Shown here in pieces: positions 1-11,879 of a DNA stretch of 64,000 nt. The first letter of the stretch is position 1, and every line of letters starts with the position of its first letter. The position numbers were made by a program, and so were the translations under genes. A model generated the notes under the pieces. It was not told where the DNA came from, ran no database searches, and saw nothing but the letters and a program-made list of their open reading frames with translations. The stretch is from Glandiceps talaboti (taxonomy: Eukaryota > Hemichordata > Enteropneusta > Spengelidae), in the NCBI RefSeq assembly GCF_964340395.1, contig NC_135556.1, forward strand, positions 26,936,562 to 27,000,561, in the 5' to 3' direction.

Positions 1-3000
1 ACACACATTGGGACATGGTGCATCTTTCTAATCTTAGTATTAAATCAATGTCCACATGTCTGACTTGTAACATTCTTCACTAGGTCCTGACTGTAGGGAT
101 GGTTACTATACAAGTACATGAATTATTAGCAGGTCAATTGATATATCATATGTTGTCCCTCTCGTCAGCTATTCCCAAAAGGTTTATTCCTATGGTGAAA
201 GCTGACTAAACTGGGGCAAGGCTAGCCTGGAACTGTGTCCATTTCACGACATTTCAGTTTCAAGACATGTATTAAAGCTTGTAACTTCCAGGAGAGTGTG
301 GATACCAAGCTTGGACAAACTTTATTTATAAATCATGATGAAAAAAACTTTAAATGTTTCAGCCTTAAACGTATAAATAACTATAAAATGTGAATTATTG
401 CACAACATAAGACATTGTCAAACCAGATTGCCAAGTCTCTTGGCTAGTATCACTCAGGCCAGAGTTCATTGTGTTAAAATGTCTTGGTAGTTACAGAAAA
501 CTGATTGCATGCAAGTCGTGAGTGTCATTTAAGGATTACAATCAAAATGATCAGAGCAAAGTATAAAGTGCTGTTAGTGTCAAATTTAGTACGGATCAAC
601 ACATTCCATGCATGCTTGAACTTTCATAGTTACTAACATGAACCACTCCAGGTATGTTTAGGTGGGTATAAATTTACCAGGAGTTTGGGAGATTCAGTGT
701 TTTGTCGTGACAAGCACTGTGTTTAGATGTAACATCATGTCTCTCACAGTGTACTAGCTGGCCTGTATATTTAAGCTCTTCCTAAATTCCAATATTGAAA
801 CACTGTGAACTGGGTCAGCTCTCCTGACAATGTAAATTATGCTATTTTACTGTAATTGTACCTGCACATAAGGTATGGAAACCGTGATACAATTGATAGT
901 ACTCAGAGCTGTAACAATCAGGTACACAAAGACTTCACTTCAAAATAGCAAAATAAACAAGAGCCAGATAATACAGTTGAACAGAGCTGGAAAAAATTGT
1001 GAAAACTTAGGTGTGGCAGTTCTAGCAATGTATGACAAAACACCTTTACAGATAGAAAAGATAATATCAGAAAGAAAGGATAGGGGCACAGTAGTAAGGG
1101 ACTGGAGACACAGAGGGATATTGGGGGACTGGTAGGAGTATAATCATCTCAAATATAAGAAAGCAAATTTAGGTAAAATTTGAATGACCTTAAATCGTTA
1201 AATGAAGTATAGCTAGATGTCAGGACAACTATAGCCTTCAAACAGATCATCATAAAGTTGTCCTTTTCAGGACACAAAGTAAACACAGACACATAGTCTG
1301 GTATTGATTTTGTGTCATGGATTTACTTCCTGGTAGCCTTAGTACACTCAAGATGTGAACCTACTGTTTATGGCCTACAAATTACAATGAAAGAGCTACT
1401 ACCTTACATACACACAGTTGGATTGTATTCTACCCACTGTGCTACTAGTGGCTGGATTTTCTGCATTGCCTTCATTAACTGCCCTGCCATATTTTCAGTG
1501 CAATATAATATCTTTTCTGAAAATGTTGTCAACTTAATGGTACAAAGGGGCAGATAGCTGTCATCTTGCAAAAGGTTTTATAATCTAGCAACAATGAAGG
1601 AGAAATCTGTTAAAATTGATATTATTTCCTGTATATTAACTTTTTAAGAGAGATATTGTTGCTAATTTTAGCAGAATTAATATAGATTTGACATATGTCA
1701 TGTAAATCTAATATTAGAAGTATGGAATTTGCAATAAATATGATAATTTCAAATGACATAAAAATGACATGTTGAACAGTTAGCCTGAAAGATCCAGGCG
1801 TCCCCTCTGCTTATACATATGCACTCATAGTGAGTATGATTATATAATGCAGGCCCAACAACAGCTGAACCTTTCAGACTAGTTGGATGGTATGAACACA
1901 TGTTTATTTTAAACGTAATAGCATTTGAATCCCAATACTGTATCTGAAAACAAATTGTAAGTATGTAGAAGACTAACATTAAATATTAGTAGGAAATCAG
2001 AAGAAAAAAATAGAAGAGCGTTTGTAACTGATTTAATGAAGAAATTGTCTGCCAACTGTCAGAGATTGATACAGTGCCTAATGCTTTGAATAATATCAGC
2101 TTCTTAGTCAAAATTTGATGAACTGTCAGCGTTCCTAGTTGGAGGTGAAAATTTTCAGATTTAAATTTAGTCTAGAATTGATTTGATTTGGAGAAAACCT
2201 TTGACTTACATGTAATGCATTGCTAGTAGTATGTACTTTACTAGACAGGAAAATATTAAATATTATATTATGGTCTTTTTATAAATATGAAGTTGACATA
2301 GATAACCAATATTTACACTCAGCTAGGGTAGCCTTCTGTATATGTTATATTGATTTTGAAATAATTCACAAAAATATGAAAACTGAGTGTAATACATGTA
2401 TTACTAAATTTCAAAACAGTCAATCCAAATTAAGAAAGCATTCAGCATATTGATAGGAAAGCGCTGAGTATATTGAGCGGTACATTGCCTATAAATGTGT
2501 TTGTTGTAATCCATGAATATAATATTTTGATCTGAACATATTTCAACCATGTTGAGGTCATTAAGGTAATACCTTTCATATCAGGTTTATCTGTATACAC
2601 TTATCAAACATTAAAGTTTAGCATTTGAAAACAGTAGTTAAAAGAGACAACGACTATCATTAGTATTTTAACTTGTATTTGGTTAATGACTGTTATCAGA
2701 TAAAATCATTATTTGCATTTTTTGAGCCTCTCCCATAATGATTTTAAAGTACATTGTATATCAGAAACTAGTACATTTGAACAATTTACACTATTCTCTG
2801 GATTAACTTGGTTCTCTCCAAATACCCCATATGTTCAGGGATTCTATGAATGCCTCCTTTGTGTAATGTACATGTAGTACAACTTCAAGGTAAATTCAGT
2901 CTACCTTGAAGATTCATCATTCAACTGTAGCTATATAGTCATGGCCATTTACAAGTAAATTGTTATACTGGTATGAGATGAATAGAGATGTTAATGTCCT

Positions 3001-3148
3001 CCGGCCTGACAACAACTGACTGTGACTGCTAATTACTTGAAAATTTATCGGTCATTGGCACTTGTAGGAAAAGAACGGGACATTGCATGATAGTCAGCTC
3101 AGTGTCACTATTCAGGGACAATGGTATGAGAAATGGAGAAGTTTGAAT

Positions 3149-3150
<2 letters not shown>
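1..3150. other. No gene recognised; possible intron sequence
   Basis: I see no exon that I can support. Open frames are short and AT-rich without family motifs. If the last exon at 4146-4255 is real, this stretch is probably intron of the same + strand gene. No strong tandem repeat is visible here. Confidence 0.4.

Positions 3151-3185
<35 letters not shown>
3151..3185. repeat. Poly-G run (35 G)
   Basis: An uninterrupted run of 35 guanines directly abuts the left end of a dispersed repeat. Runs this long are prone to length error in assemblies, so the exact count is uncertain. Confidence 0.9.
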
Positions 3186-3565
3186 CGTATGGGGGCAGGT
3201 CTGATAGGGGTGTGCGTCCAATGCTGTCAATTACCCAGACCCCATTTTAGACCCATTTTGACCAAAAACCAATTCCCCATTTTAGACCATTCAAGTTTTT
3301 ATAAAACCCCATCTTAGACCAAAATACATAATCGCTTATATGAAAATGTCAACCAGTGAATTAGCTGGGCAAAATTCAGAGCGAAATTTCGAACTAGTTG
3401 AGAATTTATTATGTGGTTCCTTCCAGGATCCCATTTTAGACCAAACAAAATAAAACAATTGTGAAAAGTGGACCCCATTTTAGACTCATTAGCTCTAAAA
3501 AAGACAATACCCATTTTAGACCAAAGGGTGGCACATATACATATATCCCCCCCCCCCCCCTTTGA
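3186..3565. repeat. Dispersed repeat rich in TTTTAGACC, copy 1
   Basis: The motif CCATTTTAGACC or a close variant recurs about six times, with spacers such as GACCAAAAACCAATTCCCC. A related copy lies at 21835-21985, sharing the order of a GTATGGG/GGGGTGTG leader, a 'CCAATNCTGNCAATTA' block and the repeated TTTTAGACC blocks. Here the copy is bounded by a G run on the left and a short C run at about 3547-3560 on the right. The transposon class is unknown. Confidence 0.6.
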
Positions 3566-3888
3566 ATACATTTAGTGTCAACAAACAAATACAAGAAGAA
3601 ACTGGATATAGGTAGCATATTGTTGACTTGGACATTTAAATTGATTCATTCATACACATGATACAAGTAGCTATCTATATTTAGGTCGAAAGCCATTAAT
3701 AATAGTGTCAATTTACAAAGGCAAATACTATATTTTCCATTTTGCATTGGTTACATTTCCTATTTCTTAATTTGCATAAATGTCAAATAACTCACAAGAA
3801 ATAAATGTAATCCAGCCTCTTTTTATTTGAAAGGTACAACATATCATGTTTTTATCACTATTAAATTAACTAGTACTACTATGTTGTT

Positions 3889-3917
3889 GCCATCATCATC
3901 ATCATCATCATCATCAC
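3889..3917. repeat. (CAT)n microsatellite
   Basis: About nine CAT/ATC triplets in a row. Confidence 0.85.
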
Positions 3918-4145
3918 ACATTTATTGTTGTCATGGTAATTTGCTTCATGCTTGTAATTTAATATTTGATCAGTTTATGAGGCGAAGTATAATCAGTCAC
4001 CTAGTAAAGTCATAAACCTGCCATGAACTGGATATTTTTATCAAATATTAATTATATCAATCTGGTTAAACTCTAATGAAGGAATAGACTAGCGGGTCGC
4101 TTTATCTTCTTGTATTGTTATTTGTTTTTGATTTTCTTGTTCCAG

Positions 4146-4255
4146 GAGTGAGTGAGGAAGAAGGCATTCACTCTTGGAACATGAAGAATCGTAAACCAAT
4201 GACAATATATGAAGGAAATCAAGCAATGGAATCATATTCCTACATTGGATTTTAA
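4146..4255 (+). CDS. Candidate terminal coding exon, unidentified gene
   Basis: A pyrimidine-rich tract ending in TTGTTCCAG is followed by a 35-codon open frame (phase 1 entry) that ends at TAA 4253-4255, with AATAAA 58 bases later. The encoded tail reads VSEEEGIHSWNMKNRKPMTI then YEGNQAMESYSYIGF. It is acidic then basic and ends in a hydrophobic YIGF, which could be a PDZ-type C terminus of a membrane protein; that is inference. I do not recognise the family and found no upstream exon in 1-4145. A 35-codon open frame can arise by chance, so this rests on acceptor, frame and polyadenylation signal together. Confidence 0.4.
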
Positions 4256-4313
4256 TCAGAATGGAAATAATAACTAAAATAACTAGAATTTAATAATCTT
4301 TCTGTATATTGTT

Positions 4314-4319
4314 AATAAA
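4314..4319 (+). promoter_or_regulatory. AATAAA polyadenylation signal after the 4146-4255 exon
   Basis: A canonical AATAAA lies 58 bases after the TAA stop of the candidate terminal exon. Confidence 0.45.
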
Positions 4320-5738
4320 ATTTGATCAGTAATGTTATTCAAACTTTAGTGAATACACTGGACCCTTTTTCCTTCCTTTGAATTCCATTGAACACTTTGT
4401 CAAAGGTTGTCTTCAGTAGAAGGCATGTGTATAAAATTTGATATGGGTGGAGTACCCAAACATTCTCTGTTAGTGTAATTGTATATGGTCCTATACATAC
4501 AGTTGAAGTCTATTAACAGTGATAGCACTAGACTAGATCAAGAGAAGTCTTCAAGTGGGTCATCAAATGTCATCTTATCTCAACTTGTCAATGTATAATA
4601 TATAACTTAAGGTCAGGAATGGTGTCAAAACATTGGTTGAATCATACTGCTGCCTGTAGGCTGTGTTTATGTTTTTATAACCAAAATAGAACATTTTATA
4701 ATGTAAAGTTGTAATACTTGTTTCTCATTACTTCACAGTAAAATCATTACAATACAAGAATGTCTTATAACATAAAAAAATGGAATTAAAACCACAACAA
4801 AGAACCCACCCCTTACTTTAACACAATTCTCATGTATAACTTATATATGTATAAGTTATACATGCAATTGTGAGCAGTCAACTTTGTGAGGTCATCAAAT
4901 ATGAATTATAAACATATTGATTTTATTATCTATAATGACACATCCCCTTTTCAATGACACTTCAAACATCTTTCCTCTGCATGCTCTATAGGCCAAGGAC
5001 TTGTGATATATTCAGTTGCCATGGATACCATATGACATCCTGTTTTGTATGAGGACCTTGAACTCAGAATGACTTGTTCTACTATATATATGTATTTATA
5101 AAATAGATCCATTCCAAGTTTATATGTGATGGATTTAAATTTTTACTGGAGTCCACTTTTTAATCACAAAGTCAAAATGAAATGAAAGTCTAGAAAATTT
5201 AATAATAGTATATTTTTGTGTAAATATAAAAGAGCCATTATTAAAGCCTGATGGTAAATCCCTAGTAAAATGTCATATTCACCCTGGAATGCCCAAATTC
5301 AATACAGGTGTCCTTTGTAATAGATTACAACAATATTTTATCAGATCTAAAAACATGGTTGAACAACTTCACATTAATTTTGCATTAAAATGTTTGGATG
5401 ACCTTTATACGAGACAGACAAATAACATTTTCTATGCAACAACTATTAATCGTATTCACTTTAAAATATTCACTCCATTTGCTCATCAAGACAGTGTAGT
5501 TGTTTTATGTGAATGGAAATGTTTGACATGCCACCCAAGTGAGAGTCAGGTCAAAGGTCAACCAAAAACATGTAGTGTCAGTGATGGAGTATAACACATG
5601 TAGAAATTAAGATTCAAGTGAGATCTTTTTTAAAACAGTCACACTAGTGTCTAGTCACATCATGTGTATCACTTTTTTGCAAATTGAAGCTGGACTCATT
5701 CATTTCCAGTCATTTAAGTCCAAAGGGTAATACATGTA
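4320..5738. other. Intergenic; no gene seen apart from a hairpin
   Basis: There are no supported exons. The longest open frame (5289-5594, +) has no family motif and ordinary AT-rich composition, and I treat it as chance. Confidence 0.4.
4822..4873. repeat. Inverted repeat (hairpin) with 15-bp perfect arms
   Basis: CATGTATAACTTATA and its exact reverse complement flank a 4-base loop (4831-4864). The pairing extends outward imperfectly through CACAATT on both sides. It could be the remains of a palindromic transposon or a cruciform-prone site. Confidence 0.8.
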
Positions 5739-6552
5739 CTTGATATTGACATTGACTTTCAACTATTAAACCACTTTAGACATCAACACACCCTCAAGGC
5801 ATTATTTAAACAACAACGATATGGTTTTAGAGGCTGTTGAAAATAGCCTAGTATCAGAATTTACCTATATACCTATTAAGCGATGACTTGATAAACTCTG
5901 GGAAGAATTACCATACAAGTTTGATATTGACTCTCAACTAACCACTTTAAGCATCAACACGCACTCAACGCATTACGTGGACGACAGCAATATGATTTTA
6001 GAGGCTGTTGATTATAGCCTAGTATCAGAATTTACCTATATACCTATTAAGCGACGACTTGATAAACTCTGTGAGGAATTACCATACAAGTTTGATATTG
6101 ACTCTCAACTAACCACTTTAAGCATCAACACGTACTCAACGCATTACGTGGACGACAGCAATATGATTTTAGAGGCTGTTGAAAATAGCCTAGTATCAGA
6201 ATTTACCTATATACTTATTAAGCGATGACTTGATAAACTCTGGGAAGAATTACCATACAAGTTTGATATTGACTCTCAACCAACCACTTTAAGCATCAAC
6301 ACGCACTCAACGCATTACGTGGACGACAGCAATATGATTTTAGAGGCTGTTGATTATAGCCTAGTATCAGAATTTACCTATATACCTATTAAGCGACGAC
6401 TTGATAAACTCTGGGAAGAATTACCATACAAGTTTGATATTGACTCTCAACCAACCACTTTAGACATCAACACGCACTCAACGCATTACGTGGATGACGA
6501 TGATATGATTTTAGAGGCTGTTGATTATAGCCTAGTATCAGAATTTACCTAA
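5739..6552 (+). repeat. 171-bp tandem repeat, about 4.8 copies, coding-like
   Basis: GACGACAGCAATATGATTTT recurs at 5980, 6151 and 6322, exactly 171 bp apart. Because 171 is 57 codons, one + frame runs through the array. It encodes a repeating unit containing LEAV(D/E)(Y/N)SLVSEFTYI, IKRRLDKLWEELPYKFDID and INTHSTHYVDDSNM. Units alternate between a DYSL/KRRL form and an ENSL form in which TGA replaces the second arginine codon, so the true period is a 342-bp dimer. The first copy (5739-5800) is degenerate. No start, splice sites or gene context were found, so this may be a satellite or a broken tandem-repeat gene. Confidence 0.85.
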
Positions 6553-9479
6553 TGTATATGTAACATATTTGTGATGTGTTTTCTTGTCTTTAAGAAGTGA
6601 GTCTTAAGTATGGGAAGGTATTAAGAAGTCTTTGGCCTAATAAGGTTTAAGGAAGATGTGATTTAGTTCAATAAGGCCTATGTTTAGATGCTTAAAATGT
6701 TAAAAGTTTAAAGTTTAAAGGCCAAATTAGGAGAAATAACATGCACATGCAGTACAAACTTTTTCCACCACTTGACATTTCAGTATCTGTAAAGTTTCCT
6801 GATTCAGTAGATTTGTGAATAATACAGAAGTAGACACAGTTGTTCTATTGTAAGGAGGTTTATGTCATACTTTAGTACATTAGGAGTTCAAACATGTAAT
6901 GAGACAACAGAGTATAGTTAAATCAAGGCCTGGCTTACTGTTACAACTCAACTGTGATTAAGGACAACAGTATGACCTCAATTAGTCAAATCAGTTTAGT
7001 CTCAAGGAAAGCTAATCAAGTAGAAAGGAACAAAATTAACATTGCGGACTGTAGTCAAATAACATGAAAATTAACTTGTGGACTGTAATAAAAAATAAAA
7101 ATTCCATTACTATGACAAATGTTTTAGTAATGGATTATTGGGTCATATTGCTGTTTTGTATGCAGTCAAAATGATTTATTGTTTGGATTTATTCATTTCT
7201 TAGGAAAATGTAAGAGAATTGGTCCCATAGACTATTAAAATAGAAACAAATGAAAATAGCTAAAAATGCACTTGTTAGTAGAAACTAAAAAGTTATATAC
7301 TATTATGAGAAACTCATAAAGTGTGATTGTAATACTTGATACTCGGGAAGGGTGGGGGTGGATTGGGTTCTTTTGAAGAATGCTTGCAGTGTTCTCTGTG
7401 GTTGTACTTTATTAGCTTTGAAGAAAGTGCAGCAGAAGACACTGCAGCGGAAAACACTGCAGCAGAAAACACTGCAGCACAAGTGTAAATCATGCCCTGA
7501 GTATCCATGGCTGGCACTCATTCAGTTCTGTTATTATTACATCATTTATCCAAAGCAACAAATTTTGTGAAACGTACGTCACAGGATTTTGTTTAAATGG
7601 AATGCTCACATGCTTATTTGTATACAGGTATGTAATAGTAATGTTTTGGTAATGCACTGCAATGCAGATACAAAGTATGCATAAGTCCCAATGCAAGTAA
7701 TCATTGGATAGTACATAAGGGTGACCCTATTATTTTTTTATGTTTCTCATTACTTTTTCATGGCAAGTATAGGTCGGTCAGTCTATTTAAAAAAAATTGA
7801 AAAGATAAAAAATCATCTTCTTCATGTTTCTCTGCCTTTCCTTTTCCTCCTTTCTATCTTCTTTTTTACTGGTAACAAACCCTTTCCCAGCTTCTCTACA
7901 CAATTGTCATGTTTTCAGCCTCCCTACTTGAATAACTTCTGTTATGGAAAAAAATGTTCTTTTTTGTGAACAAGTGTCATCATTGCTGCCATGACTGTAG
8001 ATGATGTTGACAGTCCAGACACTTGCGTATTCTTGCCAGAGAGGATGCTGTTCTGCAAAATATTAAGGTTGGGCGAAAATGATTTTTTAAAATTTTATTT
8101 TGATGTCAGAGCTGAAAATTTGGGTCGGTCAGGTAATGAGAAAGAGAGAGAAAAAATAAGGTCACACTAATTATTAAATACTGGTACTAGCACTATTCTA
8201 TATTCAATTGTTTTCCTTTACTTTTTGACGGCTCTAAAATACAATCTGTATGAAACATGTAAGTCAGACAACCCTGTTTTATGTATGTGAATCAAAGTCT
8301 GCCAGGAATGGAGAAATGGGTGATGTATATTTACCAGCAGATTAGTAGTAGTATATCAATAATTACAAATACTGATTCATATTGGCTAAGCTAATAAAAC
8401 TTCATTGATGTGTAAATCAAGATTAACATTTTTAACTGACACAAATAATTTACAGTAGCACTTACAAAGTGCTGACGCAGGTGTCAGATTGTAAGAAAGG
8501 ATTAGAGTTGTAGACAAAAAGTCTTTAACACGGTTTATTTGCCAGTTTTTTTTTAATGCTAATGGTTTTCTTAAAAATGTCAGACAGACTAGTACATGGC
8601 ATAATATGCTATGCATACAGATATAATGTTATATGACATTAAAATACAAATTTATCCATTAACATGCTGCTTGTGGCTAAGCTGTCAAAGAACTTGGGGA
8701 TTGATAATGAAAGATGTTTTCATTAGTTTTGTTATTTTGTATGGCTGCCTTTTCTTATATTTTCTTTTCATTAGAAATTTGAAAGTCAAATTGCATTATT
8801 GTTGAATATCTTCATCAACTTGTCTTGTAAACCTTTATGTAAAGGTACATAGGTGGATCTGTATGACCTTTGACATTTTAACTCTGTATGACCTTTGACA
8901 TTTAATAATACTTTATGTATAAAAATACATTCTCGGAAACCAGAGTACTGTTTATTTTGATGACACAATGAAAAATAATCTTGTCGGGTACGTTGGATGT
9001 GCAGAGACCTGTGGTTTATGGCAGTGAAAAACATATTGACCTTTATTTGGATCATCAGCTGTTTTAATTTGAATTTGATTATTAAAATTGTAAATTTGTT
9101 CATGTTTGTTGATAAAAAAGGAAAGTTGTAGTTGAACAATCGACAGTTTAGAAACAACTATATCTATCCATTTATTGATCATGTTGCCATGACTACAACA
9201 AGTGTATTGTAGATCTGCGTCACAGAGCCAATGATACATAGTAGTTGTAGCTTGGCCACAGGGGATCTGAATGACATTTAATCTTTAGCAAAGTTTGAAA
9301 TAGAGTTTGTAGACTGTAAAATGTGTCGTTAATGTTACAGCAGCAGATTTGAAACCATCAAATGCACCATGGTGTACAACACAAATGGTATGTGTTACTT
9401 GTACAGTAGATAACACTAGTATTATCCATGTTAATTATGTGCTTGAGTCATACAGCCATAATTGTGCTCACTCTGGTTT
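6553..9479. other. No gene recognised
   Basis: Short open frames only. A small direct repeat built on GTATGACCTTTGACATTT is at about 8858-8902, and a short run of GCAGCAGAAAACACTGCAG-type repeats is at 7427-7480. No exon with both splice sites and a recognisable product was found. Confidence 0.4.
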
Positions 9480-9780
9480 GACAATATCATGAATATGTTT
9501 GAATGGTCATCTATAGGCTAGAAATTATAGCCATGCTTGAATGGGTCACCTCGGATTAACACGATGGTCATGTTTGAGTGGTCACTTAATATGGTCAGAC
9601 AGACATATTGTCATGGCATGGTTAAGAGATCTTAGGTTGATATGATGGCCGTTTGAGTGGTCACTCTATTATAGCAGTGTTTGAGTGGTCATTGTAGTTC
9701 AACTTTATGATCTGTGTTTGAGTGGTCACCCAGGTCTGACATGTGGCCAGTATTTAAGTGGTCACCATGGTGTTCCTCAG
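9480..9780. repeat. Degenerate repeat of TTTGAGTGGTCA blocks
   Basis: TTTGAGTGGTCA or close variants occur about seven times (TTTGAATGGTCA, CTTGAATGGGTCA, TTTAAGTGGTCA), separated by roughly 30-65 bases of variable sequence. This looks like an old, diverged minisatellite. Confidence 0.6.
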
Positions 9781-11506
9781 AATCAAACACCAAGTGGTGA
9801 TGAATGTTTCTAAAGTTCTAGTGATGCATTCTTTCAACTGAGTGAATCTGACATTAATCAGTTTGCAATGATCCATCCACTTTACAGGTCACTTTGTACA
9901 TAGTAAGCATACATGGAAGGGAATAAAGCAGTTCTGTATTGACCATGTTTATGTATTCAAGTGAGGGTTTCTACAAGGAAGAAGGAACCAACTTGTAGTT
10001 TTTAAGAGATGTTTGAGGTATTGTGTTGTATAGTGGTCAGGCTGGAGGCAGTCTCCCCTGTAATAGGGCGTGTATGTCAAAGTAAAAGTGATCTTACTGT
10101 GTATACTCCTTTGTACTGTGCAGTGTATGGTTCTGTTAGTGGGGACACAGTGTGCAGTGTATTAGGAGTTACAAATTATATAGAAAGACTTCAACAGCGT
10201 GGCTTTAGGCTGTAAAGTTAAAACATGATGTGGTCAAAGGAGAGTGACCCTGGAGTTATGAATCTGGAAAGACTGATAATTTCTAGACTAGGCCTCAAAA
10301 TGAAAACACTGTGTGCTGAAAAGGGGAGCTAGAAATGTGGTATAGCTTAGGATAACAACCATTTATGATATTTTGAGTAGATAGTCTGTTCAGCACAGTT
10401 AGCACTTTACAAAAATATTGAATTCAATGAAAGACAAATCCCATTGTCTAGGTTTAGATAAAACTTGTTTGGGTACCAGTAAAAAGTGAACTATCACATT
10501 TACAAATTAGCTGAAGATACTTTGTTAGTTCCTTCAATTTTCATTTTGCCAAATTTATAATTGTAGAATGACTAAACAATGTGCCCTTTAAATTAATGTC
10601 AGCGATGAAGTAGCTAAGAAAGGAGGACAAAGTAATTGAAAATAATTGTGCAAAGGTTGAAGAATGACCCAACAATAGATTATGCTACATTCATTGAAGA
10701 CAATTCAGATGAAGCCCCAATTATCAAAGGAAGCAATACAGGAAATGTGTATTAATTAATTGAAAACAAGTAGCTTTGTAAGGTTTTGAAAGTTTCAAGC
10801 TTGGGTGATTTTATCCTTGAGACTTGTGTTTATATGAATCAAATTGTGACAAGTATTTCCTGATTGTCAGTGTAGATGTGCATTATTCCAACAGGTTTCA
10901 ATTAATAATTCATGATAATTACTTTTAGTCATAATACTCTAGTGGTCACAGATGTTTTTCTAAAAACTATATTTGTTTAAACGTAATGTATTCATTTCAT
11001 ATGCTGTAGTTAGCTAAAATAGTGATGGTTTCTGGGTTTCTGTAATATAGCCTCATTTACAAGGCCGGTTGTACCATCAATGTCAGCTCATTGATGAAGG
11101 TACTAATGGTGACAGGCACTATGTATGCCAAATACTGAATTCACAAGATATGTACCATATTACCGTACATGTCAAAGTTCATTGATATATAGGTCATAGT
11201 AAATTGACCATGATCAAAATAAACCTAAAATGTATGCAATGTGTCATGCTGGTCCTATTCATAGCATTCCAGGTTCTATAAAAATGTCAGTTTAACTCCA
11301 TAGCTACAACTTGTTGTCATTTTCTGTATAAAATACATCAAACTTTCACTAAAATAATTCAATCTCCTTCTAATTAGCTGAATTACCATTGTCTGCTGGT
11401 AGTGTAATGGTATTGTGTACACTGGCTTGTGTCTGTGTGTAAACAGGGTAAATAAAATGTCTAGACATTTAATAGTTTGTCAACAAATTGTACATGTGTT
11501 AACCTT
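9781..11506. other. No gene recognised
   Basis: I looked here for the missing glutaredoxin-domain exons of the GRXCR-like gene and found none. Only short open frames without motifs are present. Confidence 0.35.
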
Positions 11507-11723
11507 CCTGTAGTCTTGAAGAACTAACACTACTACACTATTTCAGATATCCTAACTGTAGCCTACCTGTAGACTTGAAGGACTAACACTACTACACTAT
11601 TTCAGCTATCCTAATTGTAGCCTACCTGTAGTCTTGAAGGACTAACACAACTACACTATTTCAGCTGTCCTAACTGTAGCCTACCTGTAGTCTTGAAGGA
11701 CTAACACTACTACACTATTTCAG
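11507..11723. repeat. 59-bp tandem repeat, about 3.7 copies
   Basis: The unit begins CCTGTAGTCTTGAAGGACTA and contains CTACACTATTTCAG. Starts at 11507 and 11566 are 59 bp apart. Each unit carries a TTTCAG, a weak splice-acceptor-like element, on the + strand. Confidence 0.85.
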
Positions 11724-11879
11724 AAAATTATCATTATAGTTGTAGCTATATTGTTACATCTATGGGGGGAGGGGGGCGGCTTTACATGTTACAACAAAAC
11801 TGTACAGTCATAATGAAAGTTGATGGTGAACAGCTGTGGAGCACTCAAACCTTGTCACATTATAACCAGTAGTGGCCTT

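Noticed and set aside
5739-6552. Alpha-satellite relationship suggested by the 171-bp unit length
   Set aside because: The sequence has no resemblance to primate alpha satellite, and the length match is coincidence.
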